DNA from: Mesorhizobium sp.
Lineage (GTDB): Bacteria; Pseudomonadota; Alphaproteobacteria; Rhizobiales; Rhizobiaceae
Assembly: GCF_016793485.1 (NCBI RefSeq)
Contig: NZ_JAEULZ010000006.1
Location: 1 to 64,000, forward strand
Length of the DNA stretch: 64,000 bases
Direction: 5' to 3'
The notes under the pieces are model-generated. The model was not told the origin of the DNA. It saw only the letters and a program-made list of their open reading frames with translations, and did not search any database. Below, one piece after another: positions 34,265 to 42,435 of this stretch. The translations under genes and the position numbers were made by a program. Position 1 is the first letter of the stretch. Each line of letters starts with the position of its first letter.

Positions 34265-36850
34265 ATGCCTGACCTGCCGAAACTCCCGGTAACAGAAGTG
34301 CTGCCGCAGCTTGCGGCGGCGCTTGGCTCGGGCAATTCGGCGGTGCTCGTCGCACCGCCCGGCGCAGGCAAGACCACGCTGGTGCCGCTGGCGCTGCTGG
34401 AGTCGTCTTGGGCCGGCAGCGGCAAGATCGTGTTGCTGGAGCCACGCCGGCTGGCGGCCCGTGCCGCGGCGCGGCGCATGGCATCCCTGTTAGGCGAGGA
34501 GCCGGGCGTGACGGTCGGCTACGCCATGCGCATGGAAAGCCGCATGTCGGCCAAAACGCGCATACAGGTGGTCACGGAAGGCGTGCTGGCGCGGATGATC
34601 CTCGACGATCCCGAGCTGCCCGGCGTTTCGGCGGTGCTGTTCGACGAGTTTCACGAACGCTCGCTCGATGGCGATTTCGGCTTGGCGCTGGCGCTTGACG
34701 TGCAGGGCGCGCTGCGGCCTGACCTCAGGATCATTGTCATGTCCGCGACGCTCGACGGCGCGCGGGTGGCGAGGCTTCTGGAAGGCGCTCCGGTCATCCG
34801 GAGCGAAGGCCGCAGCTTTCCGGTCGATATCCGTTACGACGAACGCCCGGCCGGGATACCGGTTGAAGATGCGATGGCCAAGACCATTCGCGAAGCGGTC
34901 GCCACCGAATCCGGCAGCGTGCTCGCCTTCCTGCCCGGCCAGCGCGAGATCGAGCGCACGGCGGAGCGGCTGGAAGGCCGGTTGCCTGAAAATGTCGACG
35001 TCGTGCCGCTCCATGGGCAGCTCGACGGCAAGGCGCAGGACGCTGCCATCCGGCCGGCTGCGGCGGGCCGTCGCAAGGTGGTGCTCGCCACTTCCATCGC
35101 GGAGACCTCGATCACTATCGACGGGGTGCGGGTCGTCATCGATTCGGGCCTGTCGCGGCTACCGCGCTATGAACCATCGACCGGGCTGACTCGGCTGGAG
35201 ACGGTGCGCGTGTCGCGCGCGTCAGCCGACCAGCGCGCAGGCCGAGCCGGGCGTACGGAGCCCGGTATCGCGATCCGGCTCTGGCGCGCCGAGCAGACGG
35301 CCGCACTGCCTGCTTTTACGCCGCCCGAAATACTGCAGGCAGATTTGTCCGGCCTCGTGCTGGATTGCGCGGCGTTCGGCGTGGCAGATCCCACGACTTT
35401 GCGATTCCTCGATCCGCCCCCGACACCTGCGCTTTCGGAAGCGAGGACGCTCCTTTCGGGGCTCGGCGCGATCGATGGCGCTGGGCATCTGACCGATGCC
35501 GGGAAGGCGATGCGTGGCCTCGCACTGCCGGCGCGACTGGCCCATATGGTGGCGGAAGCTGCGAAGCAGGGTCAGGCACAAACGGCGGCCGAGCTTGCGG
35601 TGCTGGTTACGGAGCGCGGGCTGGGCGGAGACAGCGTCGACCTGGAGCGGCGGCTGGCGAGATTTCGCGGCGAGCGCGGACCGCGCGCCAACGCGGCAAA
35701 GGGGCTGGCGGAAAGACTGGCCCGGCAGGCTGGTACCCTCCCCCTTGCGGGGAGGGTGTCGGCGAAACCGACGGGTGGGGGTCCCGGTGGCAAACTCAAA
35801 CCGGCCGATGTCGAGCATTCCCCACCACCCCCACCCCGCTCCGCTGCGCTGCGCGACCCTCCCCGCAAGGGGGAGAGTGAAGCCCGCAGCGTCGGCTCCC
35901 TCCTGCTCCACGCATGGCCGGATCGCGTGGCGAAGGCGCGGGGCGAGCGGGGGCGGTTCCTACTCGCCAATGGCAGCGGCGCGCAACTCGACGCGGCCGA
36001 CCCGCTGGCCGGCGAAGCGTTTCTGGCCGTCGCCGACCTGCAGGGAAAGGCGCAGACGGCGCGCATCGCATCGGCCGTGGCGGTCTCTGAAGAAGATCTG
36101 CGGGCGATACTCGGCGACAGTATCGAAACCCGCAGCGAAACGACCTTCGATCCGGGAAAGCGCGGCGTGCGCGTACGCGAAACTGCGCGACTGGGCGCGC
36201 TTGTGCTTTCCGAGCGCATGCTGCCCGCGCCGTCCGGTGATGTTGCCGATCAGGCGATGATTGCGGCGATCCGCGCGCATGGATTGTCCCTGCTCCCATG
36301 GAACAAAGATGTCGAGACGTTGCGCAAACGTCTGTCGTGGCTGCATCGCGGCCTGGGCGAGCCGTGGCCTGATATGTCCGACGAGGCGTTGGCGGTGAGC
36401 CTGGAGGACTGGCTGTTGCCTTTTCTCGGGGGCGACGCGTCTTTTGCCCGGATCGATCCCGCTATCCTGCGTGCCGGCCTGATGTCGCTGGTCCCGCACG
36501 ATCTGCAACGCAGGATCGACGCGCTCGCGCCGACGCATTTCGATGCACCGTCCGGCAGCCATGTGCCGATTTCTTATGACGGAGAATGGCCAGTGCTGTC
36601 GATCCGCGTGCAAGAGCTGTTCGGCCTGGATACGCATCCGGCCATCGCAAATGGTAAGGTATTGCTTACGTTGGAGCTGCTTTCGCCTGCGCATCGTCCG
36701 ATTCAGACGACGCGCGACCTGCCCGGCTTCTGGCGCGGATCATGGGCGGACGTTCGCTCCGACATGCGCGGACGCTATCCAAAACATGTCTGGCCGGAAG
36801 ATCCCCGCACCGCGCAAGCGACCGCCCGTGCCAAGCCGCGCGGGACATGA
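34265..36850 (+). CDS. hrpB: ATP-dependent RNA helicase HrpB
   Basis: An 861-residue DEAH-box helicase: Walker A PPGAGKTT near residue 34, DEFHERS (motif II) near 125, SATLDG (motif III), SIAETSITIDGV and RAGRAGR (motif VI), then the HrpB C-terminal domain. At about residues 491-538 a Gly/Pro-rich segment (GRVSAKPTGGGPGG, PPPPPRSAAL) is encoded by a palindromic repeat inserted in frame, which makes the protein longer than usual. The biological role of HrpB is poorly defined. It lies just before actS-actR. Confidence 0.94.
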   Translation: MPDLPKLPVTEVLPQLAAALGSGNSAVLVAPPGAGKTTLVPLALLESSWAGSGKIVLLEPRRLAARAAARRMASLLGEEPGVTVGYAMRMESRMSAKTRIQVVTEGVLARMILDDPELPGVSAVLFDEFHERSLDGDFGLALALDVQGALRPDLRIIVMSATLDGARVARLLEGAPVIRSEGRSFPVDIRYDERPAGIPVEDAMAKTIREAVATESGSVLAFLPGQREIERTAERLEGRLPENVDVVPLHGQLDGKAQDAAIRPAAAGRRKVVLATSIAETSITIDGVRVVIDSGLSRLPRYEPSTGLTRLETVRVSRASADQRAGRAGRTEPGIAIRLWRAEQTAALPAFTPPEILQADLSGLVLDCAAFGVADPTTLRFLDPPPTPALSEARTLLSGLGAIDGAGHLTDAGKAMRGLALPARLAHMVAEAAKQGQAQTAAELAVLVTERGLGGDSVDLERRLARFRGERGPRANAAKGLAERLARQAGTLPLAGRVSAKPTGGGPGGKLKPADVEHSPPPPPRSAALRDPPRKGESEARSVGSLLLHAWPDRVAKARGERGRFLLANGSGAQLDAADPLAGEAFLAVADLQGKAQTARIASAVAVSEEDLRAILGDSIETRSETTFDPGKRGVRVRETARLGALVLSERMLPAPSGDVADQAMIAAIRAHGLSLLPWNKDVETLRKRLSWLHRGLGEPWPDMSDEALAVSLEDWLLPFLGGDASFARIDPAILRAGLMSLVPHDLQRRIDALAPTHFDAPSGSHVPISYDGEWPVLSIRVQELFGLDTHPAIANGKVLLTLELLSPAHRPIQTTRDLPGFWRGSWADVRSDMRGRYPKHVWPEDPRTAQATARAKPRGT
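35735..35878. repeat. Palindromic repeat inserted in frame within hrpB
   Basis: About 144 bases, equal to 48 codons. The left arm (35735-35782) begins ACCCTCCCCCTTGCGGGGAG and the right arm (35827-35878) ends CCTCCCCGCAAGGGGGAG, so the two arms are inverted copies. Similar sequence lies between iolE and iolD (23164-23211). The reading frame of hrpB stays open through it and yields a low-complexity Gly/Pro/Arg insert between conserved parts of the helicase. Exact boundaries are approximate. Confidence 0.82.
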
Positions 36851-36880
36851 GGCAATTTTAGGTGAAACCGTTATAGTGCG

Positions 36881-38206
36881 ATGATGAAAGCGCTTACCGC
36901 ATCCGATTCCGGCATCAGCCAGCGGCTTCGCCTCAACACCCTGATAAGGTTGCGCTGGCTGGCCGTGGTCGGCCAGAGCATCACCGTCGTCTTCGTCGCC
37001 TGGGGACTGGGGTTTCCGTTCCCGGTGATGTCGTGCTTCGCGCTGATCTTCAGTTCCGCGGCATTGAACATGTATCTCGCGCTGGATTATCCGGCGTCGC
37101 ACCGGCTGCCGCCGATCGCGGCTTTCGCCATCCTGACCTTCGACGCGCTGCAGCTTTCCGGCCTGCTCTACATGACCGGCGGGCTGACCAACCCGTTCGC
37201 GCTGCTGCTTACCGTACCGGTGGTGATCTCCGCCACTTCGCTGCCGCTTGGCATGACTGCGATGCTGGGCGGACTGGTCATGGCCATGTCGACGCTGCTC
37301 GCCTTCTTCCATCTGCCGCTGCCCTGGTATGACGGGACGGAGCTTGCGATGCCCTTCATCTTCACGGCCGGCGTCTGGGTCGCGCTGGTGTCGTCCATCG
37401 CCTTCACCGGCATCTATGCGTTTCGTGTCGCTGAGGAAGCGCGGCTGCTCGCCAACGCGCTGTCGGCGACCGAACTCGTGCTGCAGCGCGAACAGCATCT
37501 CTCCGCGCTAGACGGACTTGCTGCGGCGGCGGCGCATGAGCTTGGCACGCCGCTGGCGACCATAGCGCTGGTGGCGCGCGAGATGGAGCGTTCTCTTGGT
37601 ACGGACCAGGCGCATGCGGAGGACGTGAAACTGCTACGCTCGCAGACCGAGCGTTGCCGTGAAATCCTCAAGCAGTTGACCAGCCTCTCTACCGAGAGCG
37701 AGGCGCATCTGGCGCGCTTGCCGCTGACTTCGCTCGTCGAGGAGATCACCGCCCCGCATCGCGATTTCGGCATATCGATAAAGCTCGAGCCCGGCGAAAT
37801 GCAGGGACCGGAGCCAGTTGGCCGGCGCAATCCGGGCGTAATCTACGGTCTAGGCAACCTGGTCGAGAACGCAGTGGATTTCGCCAAGGAGCGGGTCCTG
37901 GTCCGTTGGCGCTGGAACGACAACGAAGTCGCCTTTGCGATCGTGGATGACGGGCCGGGCTTTCCGCCAGATATCGTCGGCCGCATCGGCGAACCCTACA
38001 TGTCGACGCGACAGGGCGTGGAGCGCGGCGGCGGTCTCGGTCTCGGGCTGTTCATCGCCAAGACCTTGCTGGAACGCTCCGGCGCCACGCTGGTGTTCCG
38101 CAATTCGACCACGCCCGGCGAGGGCGCCGTGGTCGAGATATCGTGGCCGCGCGACGCCTTCCTCGCATCCGCGCAGGAGCCGGAGCGGATGTTCGACACG
38201 GCTTGA
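36881..38206 (+). CDS. actS: Redox-sensing histidine kinase ActS (RegB/PrrB family)
   Basis: A 441-residue membrane sensor kinase with about six N-terminal helices. The quinone-binding motif GGLTNPF follows helix 3 to 4. The H-box is AAAHELGTPLATI with the phosphorylated His near residue 220, and the redox-active Cys lies in ERCREILKQL. The HATPase domain has GNLVENAVDFA, DDGPGFP and GGGLGLGLFIAK. All known RegB redox elements are thus present. The family controls respiration, carbon and nitrogen fixation genes by redox state. Its regulator, actR, follows after 90 bases. Confidence 0.95.
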   Translation: MMKALTASDSGISQRLRLNTLIRLRWLAVVGQSITVVFVAWGLGFPFPVMSCFALIFSSAALNMYLALDYPASHRLPPIAAFAILTFDALQLSGLLYMTGGLTNPFALLLTVPVVISATSLPLGMTAMLGGLVMAMSTLLAFFHLPLPWYDGTELAMPFIFTAGVWVALVSSIAFTGIYAFRVAEEARLLANALSATELVLQREQHLSALDGLAAAAAHELGTPLATIALVAREMERSLGTDQAHAEDVKLLRSQTERCREILKQLTSLSTESEAHLARLPLTSLVEEITAPHRDFGISIKLEPGEMQGPEPVGRRNPGVIYGLGNLVENAVDFAKERVLVRWRWNDNEVAFAIVDDGPGFPPDIVGRIGEPYMSTRQGVERGGGLGLGLFIAKTLLERSGATLVFRNSTTPGEGAVVEISWPRDAFLASAQEPERMFDTA

Positions 38207-38296
38207 AGCCTAAGAAGCCGCCACAAATCGCGGCGAAAATTGGACAAGCCGGCCGTCTGGACTTATTTGAGGGCTAAATAAGATAGACGGGATAAA

Positions 38297-38860
38297 ATGA
38301 TGAACGCCGAATCCACCGATGCGGACCAGATCGCTGGCGACGCCTCGCTTCTGCTGGTTGATGACGACAAGCCCTTCGTGACTCGCCTGGCGCGCGCCAT
38401 GGAAGGCCGTGGCTTCACCGTCGATACCGCCGAAAGCGTCGAGGAGGCTGTCGCCAAGGCCCGCGCAAACCCGCCGGCCTATGCAGTGGTGGACATGCGG
38501 CTCGGCGACGGCAACGGGCTCGACGTCGTGGCGGCGATTCGCGAGGGTCGCGACGACGCCCGTACCGTAATCCTGACCGGCTACGGCAATATCGCGACGG
38601 CCGTGACTGCGGTGAAGCTTGGCGCCGTCGATTATCTGTCGAAGCCGGCCGATGCGGATGACATCTATGCAGCGTTGACCCGCACCACGGGCGAACGCGC
38701 CGCACCGCCGGAAAATCCGATGTCGGCGGATCGTGTCCGCTGGGAGCATATCCAGCGTGTCTATGAAATGTGCGAGCGAAACGTCTCGGAGACGGCGCGG
38801 CGGCTGAACATGCATCGCCGCACACTCCAGCGCATATTGGCCAAGCGCGCCCCGCGCTGA
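38297..38860 (+). CDS. actR: Response regulator ActR (RegA/PrrA family)
   Basis: A 187-residue regulator with a receiver domain (LLLVDDDKPF; phospho-acceptor Asp in VVDMRLGDG; TGYGNIATAV; Lys in YLSKPAD) and a C-terminal Fis-type helix-turn-helix (ERNVSETARRLNMHRRTLQRIL). The DNA-binding helix matches the strongly conserved RegA/ActR sequence. It is the partner of ActS directly upstream. Confidence 0.95.
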   Translation: MMNAESTDADQIAGDASLLLVDDDKPFVTRLARAMEGRGFTVDTAESVEEAVAKARANPPAYAVVDMRLGDGNGLDVVAAIREGRDDARTVILTGYGNIATAVTAVKLGAVDYLSKPADADDIYAALTRTTGERAAPPENPMSADRVRWEHIQRVYEMCERNVSETARRLNMHRRTLQRILAKRAPR

Positions 38861-38892
38861 AGCGGGACGCATCCTGTCCTGCCGATGCCCTG

Positions 38893-39978
38893 TTACTTCC
38901 AGAGGCCGTTGACCCAGGCGACATAGGCCGGGTTGAGGCGTACCGCTGTGTTGAACGCCTGGCTTTCTGCCACATTGACGCCGACGATGACGCGCTGCTT
39001 CAGGCCTTCGTCATAGGCATAGACGGCGCTGCCGCTGGAGCCCGGATAGGTGTCGCAGTCATAGGCGAAGTTCTCGATGCCGACATTTTCTGCGACCACG
39101 TCGCAGGTCGCGCGCCACATCAGCGCTGGCGGCGTCTTGTCGCCGGGATAGCCGACGATGTTGGCGGTGAAGTCGCCCAGCTCGTCGTAGTTGGCATAGC
39201 CCAGCCAGCCAAGATTGTCGCCGACGGGGTCCTTCAGCGTGATGATGCCGAGGTCCCATGGCACGACTGAGCCGTAGAAGCCCTGGTAGTTGGTGACGAA
39301 ACCTTCAAGGATGCTCATCGATTCCGCCTCGAAGGCTCCGTACGGCGCATCCTCGAAGCCGTTCAGCCCTGGAGCGAACACGACGTCGGTCAGCCATTCC
39401 TGATCATCGACGCTGTAGACGCAGTGGGCGGCGGTCAGCACCGTGCGCGGGCCGATGAGCGTTCCGGAGCAACTGCCCGAACCGCCCTTGGATTGCGCCT
39501 GGATGTAGCCGAACACCCGGAACGGATAGACTTTGGTGTTCTGGATCTGGACGCGATCGTCGGTGCCGAAGATCTGCCGCCCGGCCTCGTCTTCGTTTTC
39601 GAAAGCCGGATCGCCGGACTTGTCGAGATTCTTCGTGCCCTTTCCGGCCTCGCGCTTCATCTCCTCGATAACAAGCTTCTTCAGTTCGTCGCTGGGTTCG
39701 CTGCGTGTCACGTCACCGTCCGCGGAGCGTGTAACGACGCCAAAGGATTCAACGGCCTTGTTCTCGTCCAAAGGCGCGGCGCGCGAGGCCTCGCCATCCT
39801 CGATCTTCGGCGGCGCGACCGGCTTGGCGGCGCCAAGCTCGATTTCCACGCTCGGCGCCGAGCGCGGCTGCTCTCCGTTGCCTGGACTGGCCTGGCCCAT
39901 CTGGGCCATGGCGGGGGCCGCCCATACGGCGGTCGACGCCAACGCGAGCGCGGCAATGTTCTTGGCAAGTCTGGTCAC
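38893..39978 (-). CDS. Secreted V8-like (S1B) serine endopeptidase
   Basis: A 361-residue exported protease: signal peptide (LAKNIAALALASTAVWAAPAMAQ), an acidic/lysine-rich propeptide (about 25-140), then a trypsin-fold domain of the glutamyl-endopeptidase/V8 type. The catalytic triad is H185 (TAAHC), D242 (PWDLGII) and S315 (GSSGSAVY). A GTG start at 39978 is chosen because GGGAGA lies 8 bases upstream and the signal peptide follows directly. An earlier ATG at 40098 would add 40 residues without family similarity. It is divergent from a second secreted protease. Confidence 0.85.
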   Translation of the reverse strand: MTRLAKNIAALALASTAVWAAPAMAQMGQASPGNGEQPRSAPSVEIELGAAKPVAPPKIEDGEASRAAPLDENKAVESFGVVTRSADGDVTRSEPSDELKKLVIEEMKREAGKGTKNLDKSGDPAFENEDEAGRQIFGTDDRVQIQNTKVYPFRVFGYIQAQSKGGSGSCSGTLIGPRTVLTAAHCVYSVDDQEWLTDVVFAPGLNGFEDAPYGAFEAESMSILEGFVTNYQGFYGSVVPWDLGIITLKDPVGDNLGWLGYANYDELGDFTANIVGYPGDKTPPALMWRATCDVVAENVGIENFAYDCDTYPGSSGSAVYAYDEGLKQRVIVGVNVAESQAFNTAVRLNPAYVAWVNGLWK

Positions 39979-40244
39979 TGTGAAACTCTCCCAAAAGTCA
40001 GCAAGGGCCGCATCACTTCGCGTAAACTTTGTCGAGATCGTGATGGAGGAAAAGCGATTCGTCTCCGCCTCCGAAACCCCGCTATGCTGCCCCGACAATG
40101 CCGCATGGTGCCCAAATTAATCCAAGATTGAAAACGACAAATCGCTGTCTCTTGACCCGTGAGGGGCTATGATGAATGGGCGTGGGGCCGGGCAAAGGGG
40201 TTTGAATCGGCCTTCTCGTGAATGGAAAGTCTCAGGAGGTCATC

Positions 40245-41255
40245 TTGATCCGCATGAAGAATCTGGCGCCGCTCGTGGCGATTGTTTTGCTGTCCGCCGC
40301 CACGACTGGAATGGTGTCGGCGCAGGAGGCGCGGCCCGAACTGTCGCCTATGAGCCGTGTGACGGCCGCCCGCGTCGAACAAGCGAAGGTGGACGGTGAT
40401 TCCGGCGACCGCGTCTTCGGCGGCAACGAGGCCGACCCTGGCGAATGGCCTTTCCAGGTCGCTCTTCTGTCCAGCAGCATGCTGGACAATAGCCCGATCT
40501 CGCAGGCGAACGCACAGTTCTGCGGCGGCAGTCTGATCGCGCCGCAATGGGTGCTGACCGCAGCGCATTGCGTGACCGATGGCGGCATGACGATTCCGGC
40601 AGATACAGTGACGATCCTGACCGAAGCGACCGCCCTGACGGAAGGCAAGCGCTACGCCGTCGCTGAAGTCGTGCGCCATGACGGCTACAGCGAGATGACG
40701 CTCGACAACGATATCGCCCTGATCAAGCTCGCCGAACCCGCCACTGCCCCGACCGTGAAGCTCATCAAGGCTCGCGGCGAGGATGCGGGCAAGGTGCGCG
40801 TCACCGGCTGGGGCCGCATGGACAATGGCAGCTTTCCGGTCAACCTGATGGAAGCAGAGCTCGAGCTGCAGCCGAACGCGGCCTGCAACGAGGGCATTCG
40901 TGCGATCTATGCGCGCGATCTCGAGATGATCCTGCGCAACTTCGCCCCGCGCATGCACTATTCCGAGACGGGCATCGCAACTGCAACCAAGTCGATGGTC
41001 GATACCATGAGCGACAAGCTCACAGACAACATGATCTGCGCCGGCACCACCAGCGGCGTGCGTGATGCCTGCAACGGCGACAGCGGCGGGCCGCTGTTCA
41101 TCGAGGGACCGGACGGCGTCGTGCAGGTTGGCGTGGTAAGCTGGGGCGAAGGCCCGATGGATGCGTCGGCGGCCTGCGGCCACGCCAATGCCTATGGCGT
41201 CTACACTCGCATCTCCAACTACAAGGACTGGATCGCCGAGAAGACGGCGAACTAG
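40245..41255 (+). CDS. Secreted trypsin-like (S1A) serine protease
   Basis: A 336-residue protease with signal peptide (LAPLVAIVLLSAATTGMVSAQ) and activation site near DRVFGGNEADPGEWPFQ. The catalytic triad is H108 (LTAAHC), D156 (LDNDIALIKL) and S280 (CNGDSGGPLF). D274, six residues before the serine, corresponds to Asp189 of trypsin and predicts cleavage after Arg or Lys. A TTG start at 40245 is preferred because AGGAGG lies five bases upstream; ATG at 40254 is possible. The gene is divergent from the V8-like protease across a 266-bp region with no recognised element. Confidence 0.87.
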   Translation: MIRMKNLAPLVAIVLLSAATTGMVSAQEARPELSPMSRVTAARVEQAKVDGDSGDRVFGGNEADPGEWPFQVALLSSSMLDNSPISQANAQFCGGSLIAPQWVLTAAHCVTDGGMTIPADTVTILTEATALTEGKRYAVAEVVRHDGYSEMTLDNDIALIKLAEPATAPTVKLIKARGEDAGKVRVTGWGRMDNGSFPVNLMEAELELQPNAACNEGIRAIYARDLEMILRNFAPRMHYSETGIATATKSMVDTMSDKLTDNMICAGTTSGVRDACNGDSGGPLFIEGPDGVVQVGVVSWGEGPMDASAACGHANAYGVYTRISNYKDWIAEKTAN

Positions 41256-41273
41256 AGTATCGTCTTCAATCGA

Positions 41274-41294
41274 CGGCCGGACTTGCTCCGGCCG
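41274..41294. terminator. Hairpin between convergent protease and aldo/keto reductase genes
   Basis: CGGCCGGA (41274-41281) pairs perfectly with TCCGGCCG (41287-41294) around CTTGC. It is 19 bases after the protease stop. No T-run follows, so it may act as a weak bidirectional terminator. Confidence 0.5.
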
Positions 41295-41351
41295 CTCCTG
41301 CTTCGGCCATGCGGGACGAAGACCTCGCTGGCATGGACACCGGCCATCCCG

Positions 41352-42401
41352 TCAGCGTTTGCGCTCGGGGCCTTCGCGCTCGGCCGATTTCGCCCAAAGA
41401 TTGATGTTGGCATCCTTGGCGTAGCGGTCGATCTCGGCAAGCTCGGCGGCGCTGAAGTCGAGATTCTTCAGGGCGCCGACGCAATCCTCGACCTGGCTCG
41501 GCTTGCTGGCGCCGATGAGCGCCGTGGTGACGCGACCGCCGCGCAGCACCCAGGCAAGCGCCATCTGCGCCAGCGTCTGGCCGCGCTTTTCGGCGATCGC
41601 GTTCAGCGCCTTGATGTTGGCCAACGTCCCGTCCGACAGAAAGCTTTCACGCAGCGACTTGCCCTGCGTCGCCCGGCTGCCCTCGGGCACGCCGCCCAGA
41701 TATTTCGCCGTCAGCATGCCTTGCGCCAGCGGCGAAAAGACGATCGAGCCGACGCCGAGCCCATCCAGCGTATCGAGGAGGCCGTCTTCCTCGATCCAGC
41801 GGTTGATCATCGAATAGCTGGGCTGGTGAATGATGAAGGGCGTGCCGAGCGACCGCAGGATGGAAGCCGCCTCGCGCGTGCGCTGTGAGTTGTAGGAGGA
41901 GATGCCGGCGTAAAGCGCCTTGCCCGACCGCACCGCGCTGTCCAGTGCGCCCATTGTTTCTTCGAGCGGCGTGTCGGGGTCGTAGCGATGCGAATAGAAG
42001 ATGTCGACGTAGTCGAGGCCCATGCGCTTCAGGCTCTGATCGAGACTGGAGAGCAGGTATTTGCGGCTGCCCCATTCGCCGTAGGGGCCGGGCCACATGC
42101 CGTAGCCGGCCTTGGTGGAGATCACCAGTTCGTCGCGGAAGCCGGCGAAATCCGTGCGCAAGATGTCGCCAAAGGCCAGCTCGGCCGAGCCGGGCGGCGG
42201 GCCGTAGTTGTTGGCGAGATCAAAATGCGTGATGCCGAGGTCGAATGCCTTGTGGCAAATCTCGCGCTTCACCTGATGCGGAGTATCGTCGCCAAAATTG
42301 TGCCAGAGGCCGAGCGAGATCGCCGGCAGCTTCAGCCCCGAATTTCCGCAACGATTGTAGATCATCGCGTCGTAGCGATTGTCGGCCGGATGCCAGCTCA
42401 T
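41352..42401 (-). CDS. Aldo/keto reductase, L-glyceraldehyde 3-phosphate reductase type
   Basis: A 349-residue NADPH-dependent reductase close to YghZ/MgrA proteins, which reduce L-glyceraldehyde 3-phosphate and methylglyoxal. It has the N-terminal YNRCGNSGLKLPAISLGLWHNFG segment, the catalytic Tyr in HFDLANNYGPPPGSAE, Lys in STKAGYGMWPGPYGE, and His in YSHRYDPDTPLEE. The ATG at 42401 has AGGAAAGG upstream. It lies 34 bases after gnd and may be co-transcribed with it. Confidence 0.9.
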   Translation of the reverse strand: MSWHPADNRYDAMIYNRCGNSGLKLPAISLGLWHNFGDDTPHQVKREICHKAFDLGITHFDLANNYGPPPGSAELAFGDILRTDFAGFRDELVISTKAGYGMWPGPYGEWGSRKYLLSSLDQSLKRMGLDYVDIFYSHRYDPDTPLEETMGALDSAVRSGKALYAGISSYNSQRTREAASILRSLGTPFIIHQPSYSMINRWIEEDGLLDTLDGLGVGSIVFSPLAQGMLTAKYLGGVPEGSRATQGKSLRESFLSDGTLANIKALNAIAEKRGQTLAQMALAWVLRGGRVTTALIGASKPSQVEDCVGALKNLDFSAAELAEIDRYAKDANINLWAKSAEREGPERKR

Positions 42402-42435
42402 GGGAGCCCCTTTCCTATTTATACGAGTGCTGGCC

